From assembly GCF_000970045.1 (NCBI RefSeq), contig NZ_CP009505.1, positions 186,001 through 250,000 on the forward strand: a DNA stretch of 64,000 nucleotides, written 5' to 3'. Position numbers and translations under genes: made by a program. The DNA is from Methanosarcina sp. MTP4. GTDB lineage: Archaea > Halobacteriota > Methanosarcinia > Methanosarcinales > Methanosarcinaceae. This document shows positions 26,530-35,609 of this stretch, piece by piece (the stretch's first letter is position 1; every line of letters begins with the position of its first letter). A model generated the notes under the pieces. It saw nothing but the letters and a program-made list of their open reading frames with translations. It searched no databases and was not told where the DNA came from.

Positions 26530-27201
26530 GCAAATAAGTTCCACTTGTGAAATATTGGTATATTGTAAATGATATATTGGAATGATACATTGTAAAATAA
26601 CGCTTATACACTCCCAAGATACTATAAAAAACTTCTGATTTATTAGCATCCGGATTTTTCCTACGTCTTTTACAATCTTCTATACAGTACCAGATAGAAA
26701 CAAGGTGCCAACAATATAAAAAATTTGTGCCAATCCTCCTGAACCAATATGTTCTTAAATTCTCCTCCAAATAAGAGAAGTTTCAAATATTAATATGCAG
26801 AAGTTCCTCACTTATGAAAAGGGGCCGAAATAAACATGGCAAAATCTGCTTTTTCATGGAAGGGTTCGCAGAATTCTGTCAAGAATTACTGAGAAAAATT
26901 AATATAAAGTCTGCGGCAATACATATTTGACTGTATAAAATAATAATCCCTATTTATACATACACATTTATAATATTTCGAGCTCTGGCGCCCAGGGTGG
27001 GATTTATTTTTGTGATATGTGCAAAGAACTCACGGCAGAAGTCACTTTTGAATGATACAGGATCACGATAATTTTTTCGAGCCTGATAATAGTACAACTC
27101 ATTAATATACCTAATACGGAAATCAGGGGAATAAAATCCATTTCTTTAAACAGATATGTTGAGAAAAAACAAAAAGAGAAATATGGACGAGGGTATGAGA
27201 A
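26530..27201. other. 672-bp intergenic region before B2
   Basis: No gene seen. It is A/T rich, with TATA-like sequences on both strands. It should hold the C2 promoter (minus) and the B2 promoter (plus). Confidence 0.45.
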
Positions 27202-29181
27202 TTGAAAAAAACCATAATTGCAATAATCCTGCTGCTATTCACCATGTCCACAGTCTCGGCTGAAACTTCCGGAGGTCCTAGCCCGGGATATATTGCACAA
27301 GTTGTGATGAACGGCAGCACACTCTTATTTGCTGACCATTATGACGACACAGCGGACGGCAACTGGATCCAGTTAAGCGGGGGAGACCCGGTTCGATTGC
27401 CCGATCCGCTCAGTTTCACCTACCGGGGAGTAAACCGTAGTGAATTCCACAGTGAAAGCCTGGACCTGGCAATGTACCTGAACCTGGGAATGTACGAGGA
27501 AGGGAACTATTACAAGGAAATCATCTATCCTTACCCGACCCATCCGCTGTACACCAATGTCACGGGCAAAAACGAAGTATCCCTGGACTTCAAGGGAGCC
27601 TCCGGCTTTGCGGGCCAGGGGGTCAGGGTCTACCTGGTAAAAGCGGACCTTGTTTCCGTCCTTGATATGCTTGCCGATATCCGGGCAGCCAATGCGGACG
27701 ATTTTGAGGCCCTCTTCCTCCGGAACTTTGAGGAATCCGATTACGAGAGGTACCCAGAAACCCTTGACGAAAACGAAGACCTGCTCCTTGATGAAAACGG
27801 AGACCTGCACCTCGACCTGGGGCCAAAGGACAGCGGGGATTACGGGATAGTCGTTTTGCTCGACAGTTCCGATGACCTGGCAATTCTCTCCGCAACAGCC
27901 TTTAAAGTCCTGCCCTACGGGATGACGGTTGACACAAGCATCGATGAGCAGTCCACTTCAAGTTACGACCTGGACGTCAGCATCGATCTCGACGGGCCGG
28001 ACACGAGCTACAACTATACAGCCGTCCTCATAGAAGCCAGCAACTACAAAGCCGAACTGGAAATGGAATCCAACGGGGCAAGGACCGGGACAAACCTTTC
28101 CATTAATGGCAGAGAGCTTATGGGAGATCTCGACCTTCCCGCGGAATTCAGCTCCGAAACCGATCTGCTGGACTTCATAGGGATCAACACCGAGGACGTG
28201 AGTAACTTAAACTCCTTCGCAGTCGACGTTTTTGGGGAAAACACCCAGTTCCTTAAGAAAGACGGACACGGAAACAGTACGAATTTTAATTTCTATCTGG
28301 AAAACGTAGAAACCCCCAAAGACTACATCCTGTTCACCGGAGTCTGGAAATCCGGAGAAGGGTTGGTTGCCTTTGACCAGAAAGAAGTCACCGTAGACAA
28401 AAAAGAAGATGAAGAAGAAGAAGAAGAAAAGCCCTCAAACGGAGGAGGTAGCTCCTCAGGCGGTGGTGGCGGCGGTGGCGGTGGGGGAGGTGGATCTCCC
28501 GAACCTGCAAGCAACGTCCGGATCAAGGAACTTGCCCAGCAGTTCGTTACTAACGGGAACCGCATCAGGTTTGAGTTCATACGGAAAGCCACCGTTGTCG
28601 ACTACGTGGAATTCGACGCTAAAAGGAGTTTCGGAAAGACCACAACCATTATCGAGGAACTGAAAGAGATCTCCGTCCTGACCCCGGCTGATCCTGACGG
28701 GGAAGTCTACAAGCATATTAACATCTGGGTAGGAAACGGAGGTTTTTCAAATACGCAAAACATTGCCAGCCCCGCTGTTGGCTTCAGGGTCAACAAGACG
28801 TGGATAGCCGAAAACGAAATCATCGAATCTACGGTCACCCTGAACAGGTATTCCGAAGGCAGGTGGAACGCCCTCCAGACCCGGAAGATCGGGGAAGATG
28901 AGGGTTTCATCTACTTCGAAGCCAGCTCCCCGGGATTCTCCCCGTTTGCCATCACAGCCGAAAACAACAAGCCTGTGGTTGAGGGAAGTGAGGAAGCCCA
29001 ACCTCCCACAGGAACAGAGCAGCCAGAAGAAACCGAAACTCCGGAAACCGAAGAAAGCCCCGGAGAAAAGGAAAAGACCGGAATCTCGAAGAGTTTCATG
29101 TCAAAAACCTTTAGTTTTATTATCGGGTTCATGGTGGTAATCCTGATCGGGCTGGCCGTGATGGAGAAACAGAAGCAGTAA
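27202..29181 (+). CDS. PGF-pre-PGF domain surface protein B2
   Basis: 659 residues from TTG with GAGGGT upstream. Signal peptide (IAIILLLFTMSTVSA); an N-terminal region of about 350 residues homologous to that of B1 (YPYPTHPLY, GPKDSGDYGIVVLLD, LSATAFKVLPYGM) with many N-glycosylation sites; an acidic run and Gly-rich linker near 410-435; the PGF-pre-PGF-type domain near 437-592 (LAQQFVTNGNRIRFEFI, NIWVGNGGFSN, SSPGFSPFAITAENN); a Glu/Thr/Pro stalk; and a C-terminal helix with a KQKQ tail. The domain is almost identical to that of B3, pointing to recent exchange between the copies. Confidence 0.82.
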   Translation: MKKTIIAIILLLFTMSTVSAETSGGPSPGYIAQVVMNGSTLLFADHYDDTADGNWIQLSGGDPVRLPDPLSFTYRGVNRSEFHSESLDLAMYLNLGMYEEGNYYKEIIYPYPTHPLYTNVTGKNEVSLDFKGASGFAGQGVRVYLVKADLVSVLDMLADIRAANADDFEALFLRNFEESDYERYPETLDENEDLLLDENGDLHLDLGPKDSGDYGIVVLLDSSDDLAILSATAFKVLPYGMTVDTSIDEQSTSSYDLDVSIDLDGPDTSYNYTAVLIEASNYKAELEMESNGARTGTNLSINGRELMGDLDLPAEFSSETDLLDFIGINTEDVSNLNSFAVDVFGENTQFLKKDGHGNSTNFNFYLENVETPKDYILFTGVWKSGEGLVAFDQKEVTVDKKEDEEEEEEKPSNGGGSSSGGGGGGGGGGGGSPEPASNVRIKELAQQFVTNGNRIRFEFIRKATVVDYVEFDAKRSFGKTTTIIEELKEISVLTPADPDGEVYKHINIWVGNGGFSNTQNIASPAVGFRVNKTWIAENEIIESTVTLNRYSEGRWNALQTRKIGEDEGFIYFEASSPGFSPFAITAENNKPVVEGSEEAQPPTGTEQPEETETPETEESPGEKEKTGISKSFMSKTFSFIIGFMVVILIGLAVMEKQKQ

Positions 29182-29225
29182 ACTGAAAAAACCCCTGAAA
29201 TCCCCTAAAATCCATAAAAACCCCT

Positions 29226-29258
29226 GAAAAGCAGAGGATAACATTTCTTCTGCTTTTC
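29226..29258 (+). terminator. Hairpin after B2
   Basis: GAAAAGCAGA (29226-29235) and TCTGCTTTTC (29249-29258) form a perfect 10-bp stem. A near-identical hairpin follows B3, so the 3' flank was duplicated with the gene. Confidence 0.55.
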
Positions 29259-29725
29259 AAAACTATTCTTGAAAAAAATGCTATTCTGAAGGCAATATTA
29301 TTCTGGATGTCATATCCTGAAATAATTTCGCCTCGAAACTCGTTTTGTTTTATCCCGAAATGGTTTAGCTTTTTTAATTTTCTTTTATATATTACTATAT
29401 CGGGCACAGGTGACCCACTATTTTACTTCAACTTCAAATTTGTTTCATATTACATGATCATTCCATAGTACCATGATGGAATTGCAATTCCCTCAACGCT
29501 TGACCTTTTGTGCTGCTCACTATTGTATCATGTATTTAACTCCCCTATAGTTTTGAATCTGCGAAATGATTTTAGGCTACAACACATTATAAAAAGATAG
29601 TACGAATCTTCATTAAATTTGAGATAGTTTATATTAAAAAATCAATAAAATTCAGAACAAAAAATTGGAACATACATTCCCCTCCCCCAGCAGGGGGATC
29701 TAAAAAACTTTGTGAGGTATAATAA
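29259..29725. other. Intergenic region between B2 and B3
   Basis: No gene seen in about 470 bases. It is A/T rich and should hold the B3 promoter. Confidence 0.45.
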
Positions 29726-32700
29726 TTGAAGGACAAGTTAGGTACACCGCTCATACTATTACTACTTTTTATTTTCATAGCCTTATTGCCAGGGGTAGGG
29801 GCCTCCTCAGGGGAAGAATACATGGCCATGGTTACCGGCTTGAACGAATCGGAAGTTGGGTACACCTGGATTAACTGGACGTGGACGAACCCGGATGACA
29901 CGGATTTCAACCGGACAAGGGTCTACATTGATGGTGTTTTCAAGGAAAACACCTCTAACAATTACTACAATGCAACAAACCTTACGAACAACACTCAATA
30001 CGAGATCGGGACCAGAACAGTAGACCAGGCAGGAAACATAAATTACACCTGGGTAAACGATACGGCTTCAACGATGGAAATGCCGGATACTGAAAAGCCG
30101 GTAATTAACGCGGTCAATTTAAACGTAACCGGGACTGAAACAGGAAAACCTATTCTTGTGACAGTGGATGTTACTGACAACATAGAAGTTACGGCAGTAC
30201 AGGCATCAGGAACAGCCCTGAATTACGAGACAGGAACAATATGGGAAGGAATAATTACAGCTCTTGAAGGAACTCATCAGGTTAATGTTTCTGCAACCGA
30301 TGAAGCAGGAAACATCGGATGGAACAATTCTACAACTTACACGGCTGTCCCGGTGAATCAACCTCCGGAACTTGCAACAATTGAAGATCAATTGGTTGCA
30401 GAAAACGATTCATTGGCATTTACACTAACGGCTAAGGATCCTGATAATGATGAGTTGACATACGCTACAAATGCTACGTTCGGAACTCTGATGGGAAATG
30501 AGTTTACATGGACTCCGAATTATGAGGAAAGTGGAACTTACTATGTAGAGTTCAACGTAACGGATGGAGTCCTGAATGATTCAGAAACAGTGACCATTAC
30601 TGTAGAGAACGTAAACAGACCACCGGAACTGGAATTAATTGAAGATCAATTGGTTGCAGAAAACGATTCATTGGCATTTACACTAACGGCTAAGGATCCT
30701 GATAATGATGAGTTGACATACGCTACAAATGCTACGTTCGGAACTCTGATGGGAAATGAGTTTACATGGACTCCGAATTATGAGGAAAGTGGAACTTACT
30801 ATGTAGAGTTCAACGTAACGGACGGAGTCCTGAATGATTCCGAAACAGTGACCATTACTGTAGAGAACGTAAACAGACCACCGGAACTGGAATTAATTGA
30901 AGATCAATTGGTTGCAGAAAACAGCTCATTGGCATTTACACTAACTGCTACGGATCCTGATAACGACGAGCTGACATACGCTACAAATGCTACGTTCGGA
31001 ACTCTGATGGGAAATGAGTTTACATGGACTCCGAATTATGAGGAAAGTGGAACTTACTATGTAGAGTTCAACGTAACGGACGGAGTCCTGAATGATTCCG
31101 AAACAGTGGTCATTACTGTAGAGAACGTAAACAGGCCACCTGTGCTCGTTGATATTGGTGATCAATCTATTGACGAAGGTTCAGAACTTGTGATAAACCT
31201 CTCTGCAACAGATAAAGATGGAGACACTCTCACTTTTGCCAAGAACGAAAGCAGCGTTGGAAAGCTTACAGACAAGAACTTTACCTGGACTCCGACGGAT
31301 GAGGACGCAGGAATATATTACGTAAATTTCAGCGTTTCGGATGGAAAGGGTGGTCTGGACTTTGAGGTAGTTCAGATAACAGTGGGAGACGTAAACAGAC
31401 CACCTGTGCTCGTTGATATTGGTGATCAATCTATTGACGAAGGTTCAGAACTTGTGATAAACCTCTCTGCAACTGACGAAGATGGAGACACTCTCACTTT
31501 TGCCAAGAACGACAGTAGCGTTGGAAAGCTTACAGACAAGAACTTTACCTGGACTCCGACGGATGAGGACGCAGGAATATATTACGTAAATTTCAGCGTT
31601 TCGGATGGAAAGGGTGGTCTGGACTTTGAGGTAGTTCAGATAACAGTGGGAGACGTAAACAGGCCACCTGTGCTCGTTGATATTGGTGATCAATCTATTG
31701 ACGAAGGTTCAGAACTTGTGATAAACCTCTCTGCAACTGACGAAGATGGAGACACTCTCACTTTTGCCAAGAACGACAGTAGCGTTGGTACTCTTACTGA
31801 CAAGAACTTTACCTGGACTCCTGAATATGATGAAGCAGGAATTTATTCCGTAAACTTCAGTGTTTCCGATGGGAAAGAAGGTCTTGACTTCGAAATCGTG
31901 CAGATAACTGTGGGAGACGTGAACAGGAAACCTGTTCTGGCTGAAATAGACCCTCAGTCAACTGCTGAAAACACGGAACTCAGGATAGAGCTTTCAGCAA
32001 CAGATCCGGATGGAGACCCCCTGACTTACTCCACAAACGCAACCTTCGGAGAACTTGCAGATTATATTTTCCTCTGGACTCCGGCTTATGGGGAAAGCGG
32101 CATTTACTATGTAGAATTCACAGCTTCAGATGGGGAGCTTACAGATTCTGAAACAATAACTATAGCAGTTGGAGATGTCAATAGGGCCCCGGCACTAGAC
32201 TCAATAGGAAACAAAGCTATTGCAGAAAACAGCCTCTTGGCATTCACATTAACAGCTTCCGATGATGATGGTGATGATCTTACATATGGTGCCACAGGCC
32301 TTCCCGGTGGGGCCCAACTTAACACGACCAGTGGCCTTTTTGAATGGACTCCGGGCTCTGAAGATTCAGGGGTATATTCGGTAGGGTTCAATGTTACGGA
32401 CGGAGAATTAACAGATTCTGAGACCGTGCAGATAACTGTTAGCGATGTCACAACCGTCAAGAAAAGCTCCTCAGGCGGTGGTGGCGGCGGCGGCGGTGGG
32501 GGTGGAGGGTCTCCTGAACCCGCAAGCAATGTCCACGTCAAGGAACTTGCCCAGCAGTTCGTTACTAACGGGAACCGCATCAGGTTTGAGTTCATACGGA
32601 AAGCCACCGTTGTCGACTACGTGGAATTCGACGCAAAGAAAAGTGCAGGAAAAACCACAACCATTATCGAGGAACTGAAGGAGATCTCCGTCCTGACCCC

Positions 32701-33214
32701 GGCTGAGCCTGACGGGGAAATCTACAGGCACATCAACATCTGGGTCGGAAACGGGGGCTTTGCAAGTCCTGAAAACATTGGTGGGGCCGTTGTTGGTTTC
32801 AGGGTAAACAAGACGTGGATCGCCGAAAACGAAATCATCGAATCTACGATCGCCCTGAACAGGTATTCCGAAGACAGGTGGAGTGTTCTCCAGACCCGGA
32901 AGATCGGGGAAGACGAGGGGTTCATCTACTTCGAAGCCAGCTCCCCGGGATTCTCCCCGTTTGCCGTCACAGCCGAAAACAGTAAGCCCTTGATTGAGGT
33001 CCGAGAGGTAGAAGGTCAGATCCCTACAGAAACAGAGCAGATAAAGGAAACCGATTCCCTGGAAACCGAAACTCCGGAAACCGAAGAAAGTGCCGGAGAT
33101 GGGGAAAAGACAGGAATCTCGAAGAGTATCATGTCAAAAGTTTTTAATTTCATTATCGGGTTCATGATAATAATCCTGATCGGGCTGGCCGTGATAGAGA
33201 AAAGGAGGCAGTAA
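29726..33214 (+). CDS. Large repeat-containing PGF-pre-PGF surface protein B3
   Basis: 1162 residues from TTG, with GAGGT seven bases upstream. Signal peptide to about residue 30; a fibronectin-III-like domain (about 32-120, TWINWTWTNPDD); a second Ig-like domain (about 125-210); eight cadherin/Ig-like repeats of 86-90 residues (about 213-910), each with a PP-L...I-dQ opening, a TDpDgD calcium-type motif and FTWTP...Y-V-FnVtDG; a poly-Gly linker; the PGF-pre-PGF-type domain (about 930-1085); a Glu/Thr stalk; and a C-terminal helix. It would be a long rod on the cell surface, with many N-glycosylation sites. Adhesion or envelope structure is likely but unproven. Confidence 0.85.
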   Translation: MKDKLGTPLILLLLFIFIALLPGVGASSGEEYMAMVTGLNESEVGYTWINWTWTNPDDTDFNRTRVYIDGVFKENTSNNYYNATNLTNNTQYEIGTRTVDQAGNINYTWVNDTASTMEMPDTEKPVINAVNLNVTGTETGKPILVTVDVTDNIEVTAVQASGTALNYETGTIWEGIITALEGTHQVNVSATDEAGNIGWNNSTTYTAVPVNQPPELATIEDQLVAENDSLAFTLTAKDPDNDELTYATNATFGTLMGNEFTWTPNYEESGTYYVEFNVTDGVLNDSETVTITVENVNRPPELELIEDQLVAENDSLAFTLTAKDPDNDELTYATNATFGTLMGNEFTWTPNYEESGTYYVEFNVTDGVLNDSETVTITVENVNRPPELELIEDQLVAENSSLAFTLTATDPDNDELTYATNATFGTLMGNEFTWTPNYEESGTYYVEFNVTDGVLNDSETVVITVENVNRPPVLVDIGDQSIDEGSELVINLSATDKDGDTLTFAKNESSVGKLTDKNFTWTPTDEDAGIYYVNFSVSDGKGGLDFEVVQITVGDVNRPPVLVDIGDQSIDEGSELVINLSATDEDGDTLTFAKNDSSVGKLTDKNFTWTPTDEDAGIYYVNFSVSDGKGGLDFEVVQITVGDVNRPPVLVDIGDQSIDEGSELVINLSATDEDGDTLTFAKNDSSVGTLTDKNFTWTPEYDEAGIYSVNFSVSDGKEGLDFEIVQITVGDVNRKPVLAEIDPQSTAENTELRIELSATDPDGDPLTYSTNATFGELADYIFLWTPAYGESGIYYVEFTASDGELTDSETITIAVGDVNRAPALDSIGNKAIAENSLLAFTLTASDDDGDDLTYGATGLPGGAQLNTTSGLFEWTPGSEDSGVYSVGFNVTDGELTDSETVQITVSDVTTVKKSSSGGGGGGGGGGGGSPEPASNVHVKELAQQFVTNGNRIRFEFIRKATVVDYVEFDAKKSAGKTTTIIEELKEISVLTPAEPDGEIYRHINIWVGNGGFASPENIGGAVVGFRVNKTWIAENEIIESTIALNRYSEDRWSVLQTRKIGEDEGFIYFEASSPGFSPFAVTAENSKPLIEVREVEGQIPTETEQIKETDSLETETPETEESAGDGEKTGISKSIMSKVFNFIIGFMIIILIGLAVIEKRRQ
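30362..32452 (+). repeat. Eight in-gene tandem repeats of 258-264 bp
   Basis: Units start at 30362, 30620, 30878, 31136, 31400, 31664, 31928 and 32186. Units 1-3 (258 bp) are almost identical to each other, and units 4-6 (264 bp) are almost identical to each other, down to silent positions; units 7 and 8 differ more. This pattern needs at least two separate recent expansions. Confidence 0.9.
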
Positions 33215-33228
33215 ACTGGAAAAACCCT

Positions 33229-33261
33229 GAAAAGCAGAGAATTCCATTTCTTCTGCTTTTC
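33229..33261 (+). terminator. Hairpin after B3
   Basis: GAAAAGCAGA (33229-33238) and TCTGCTTTTC (33252-33261) repeat the hairpin found after B2, with the flanking bases partly conserved as well. Confidence 0.55.
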
Positions 33262-33575
33262 AAAACGATTCTCGAAAAAAGTGCTATTCTTAAAAAAATA
33301 TTATTCCGGAAAAAGGTCATCAAAGGGTTTTAAAACCCGGTTCCTTTTTATAGACTTCCGAAATAGCTTCTTTTTCACTAAATTTCCACCATCCAGTTCT
33401 CCTTTTTTAGAATATTTGATGTCGGAAAGTCTGTCAAAAAATGATGAGTGTTTGACAAAAAATGATAAGTATAAGTACTTTGAACCTGAAAAGTATTGAT
33501 AGGGAGTTTAAGATCCGGGGTCTGAAAAAAGGGGGAAGGTCAGAACCCTTGCGCTATTATGGGAGAGGTGCTTTT

Positions 33576-34538
33576 ATGAAATTTAAGGTATTCAACGGAG
33601 GTTTTGGAAAAAAGACGTCGGTCTTTCTTTTTTCACTGTTCATGTTTATCACAATGGCCGTTTTTCCTGCAAGCGGGGAAGTCAGTGGCTGGGAAATAAA
33701 TCCTGCAAACCCTGTGGCAGGAGACACCGTCCTGATCACCGGGAGTGCCTCTCCGAAAGAGGAAGTAGGGTTTCTCGTCTATTTTGAAGAAGATGTCCCG
33801 GTGATCGGAGGCACTTACACTTACGAATTGCAAAACGTGGAGGTCCCTGACTTCAACAACCACTTTACCGTCCGGGCAGAAGGCGTGGAGGACCTGTACG
33901 TAAGAGGCAAACTTGTCCTCTGGAGGCAGAGAAGTACAAAGGCAAAAGAAGGTGTTGCCGTCCTTTCCGCAGAAAGGGTCCCTCCGGGAACTTACCAGCT
34001 CAAGCTTGACGGGAATGCAAAAAACGGGGAGACACGGGTGAAGCTGAAAGTTACGGCCCTGCAGGTGGTAAAGGCTGATTCGGAAGGGAAATTCAGCTAT
34101 GCCTACAGCACGGAGTCCGTCCCCCCCGGAAAATACGAAATCATCGGAGGGAACTATGCAGTAACTGTCACTCTGCAGCCTGAAGGAAGTCTGGCCTCCG
34201 GCCCGTCCTGCCCCGGGACCGCCCAGAAGATCCAGGGGTCGAGAACCACCATCATGCCTGAAGCGGAACCCATCGGTGAAAGCGCTTCAGTTATAGGAAC
34301 AGCCCAGGCAAAAAGCACATCCCTGCAGGAAAAAGCCCCCGGATCTTTTCAGGAGCAAACTCCGGATAGCCAGGGAAGTGAAAACCCTGAGACTCCTGGG
34401 CTAATAGAAAACCCCGGGAAAAAAGGAATAATCGAAAAACTTGAGAATAACGAAATGATAGGAGACGGGATATACATGTTCGGGGGAATCGGGGTAGGAA
34501 TTGTATTCCTTTTTGCTTATTCGAGAAAAGTATGTTAA
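33576..34538 (+). CDS. Secreted membrane-anchored surface protein, paralogue A3
   Basis: 320 residues. The frame is open from 33462, but ATG 33576 has GAGGTG five bases upstream and starts a good signal peptide (VFLFSLFMFITMAVFPASG). The domain matches A1 and A2: WEINPANPVAGDTV, FTVRAEGVEDLYVRG, VPPGTYQLKLDGNA, ADSEGKFSYAYSTESVPPGK. A Ser/Gln/Pro-rich stalk and a C-terminal helix (MFGGIGVGIVFLFAY) follow. It stands about 360 bases after B3. Its stop lies in the first unit of a 17-bp tandem repeat. Confidence 0.75.
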   Translation: MKFKVFNGGFGKKTSVFLFSLFMFITMAVFPASGEVSGWEINPANPVAGDTVLITGSASPKEEVGFLVYFEEDVPVIGGTYTYELQNVEVPDFNNHFTVRAEGVEDLYVRGKLVLWRQRSTKAKEGVAVLSAERVPPGTYQLKLDGNAKNGETRVKLKVTALQVVKADSEGKFSYAYSTESVPPGKYEIIGGNYAVTVTLQPEGSLASGPSCPGTAQKIQGSRTTIMPEAEPIGESASVIGTAQAKSTSLQEKAPGSFQEQTPDSQGSENPETPGLIENPGKKGIIEKLENNEMIGDGIYMFGGIGVGIVFLFAYSRKVC

Positions 34539-34670
34539 AAGAAACTGTGAGTTAAAAGAAACTGTGAGTTAAAATAAACTGTAACTTAAAATAAACTGTA
34601 ACTTAAAATAAACTGTAACTTAAAATAAACTGTAACTTAAAATAAACTGTAACTTAAAATAAACTGTAAG
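34535..34670 (+). repeat. 17-bp tandem repeat, eight units, starting at the A3 stop codon
   Basis: Eight head-to-tail units of TTAAAATAAACTGTAAC; the first two read AAAGAAACTGTGAG instead, and the middle five are exact. The first unit contains the TAA of A3. It occupies the 3' untranslated region, with about 70 bases left to the next gene. Confidence 0.92.
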
Positions 34671-34693
34671 TTAAAAGCCAACCTTCGGCCTCA

Positions 34694-34706
34694 TTGCATA
34701 TTTATA
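34694..34706 (+). promoter_or_regulatory. Putative TATA box for the DUF1624 gene
   Basis: TTTATATAAAG is centred about 41 bases before the ATG at 34743, a usual archaeal promoter distance; GGGGACTG just before the ATG could be the ribosome site. Confidence 0.45.
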
Positions 34707-34742
34707 TAAAGACAGTCATATGTTTTTCCGGGGACTGTTTCA

Positions 34743-35588
34743 ATGTACAGAGCTAAGGGCCGTTTTTGGGAAATCGACTTTTTGCGCGGGCTAGCCGTCG
34801 TGCTGATGCTGGGCTACCATTTTCTCTACGACCTCGACTTTTTCAGGCTGGCAGAGTTTGAACTTAATTCGGGGCTTCTCTCCTACATCGGCAGGGGTGC
34901 GGCAGAAATGTTTATCCTGGTTTCAGGGGCAGCCCTTTCAATAAGCTATTCCAGGGCAAACGGGGCCGGGGCTTCATCCCCAACCTCAGCTTCACACTCC
35001 TCTTCAACCTTAGCTTCATTCTCAGCCATATCCTCCTCTTCAGCCCTAACCACCTCCGCCTTTCCCTCAAAACTTTTCCGGAAATATCTCCGAAGGGGGC
35101 TCAAACTCTTCACTCTGGGGCTCGTGCTCACAGCCGTAACCCGGGTTTTTCTTCCCGAAAGGTACATCCTTTTCGGGATCCTGCACTTTTTCGGGGTTTC
35201 GGCCATACTCGCTTACCCATACCTCAGGCTGAAAGAGGTAAACCTGCTTATGGCTTTACTATTCTTTATTCCCGGTTACTGGCTCGGTACAAGGACTTTC
35301 GGGTTTTCAACCCTGATCTGGCTGGGTTTCCGGCCCGAGCACTTCCAGGCCCTGGACTATTTCCCAGTCTTCCCCTGGTTCGGGATGGTCCTCCTTGGGA
35401 TCTACCTGGGAAATTCCCTGTACGCGGGGGGCATCAGGCAGTTTGCAGTCCCTGCCTTCGAAGGTTCCGGGGCCGTGAAAGGCTTTGCCTGGCTCGGTAA
35501 GCATTCCCTTTTTATCTATTTCATCCACCAGCCCCTCTTTCTCGCCCTGCTCTGGACTGCCGGATACCTGGACCTTAACCTGATATGA
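34743..35588 (+). CDS. DUF1624 / heparan-alpha-glucosaminide N-acetyltransferase-like membrane protein
   Basis: 281 residues with about seven membrane segments. The N-terminus (FWEIDFLRGLAVVLMLGYHF) is the conserved opening of the DUF1624/HGSNAT catalytic domain, with Asp, Arg and His positions intact; LHFFGVSAILAYP and FPWFGMVLLGIYLG are also typical, and the end shows FIYFIHQP. In the family such proteins transfer an acetyl group across the membrane to an amino sugar. A Ser/Ala/Thr-rich insert of about 35 residues (near 80-115) breaks the loop after the second helix and is absent from most relatives I know. Substrate unknown. Confidence 0.75.
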   Translation: MYRAKGRFWEIDFLRGLAVVLMLGYHFLYDLDFFRLAEFELNSGLLSYIGRGAAEMFILVSGAALSISYSRANGAGASSPTSASHSSSTLASFSAISSSSALTTSAFPSKLFRKYLRRGLKLFTLGLVLTAVTRVFLPERYILFGILHFFGVSAILAYPYLRLKEVNLLMALLFFIPGYWLGTRTFGFSTLIWLGFRPEHFQALDYFPVFPWFGMVLLGIYLGNSLYAGGIRQFAVPAFEGSGAVKGFAWLGKHSLFIYFIHQPLFLALLWTAGYLDLNLI

Positions 35589-35609
35589 AAATTTGAGAAT
35601 TATGTATAA

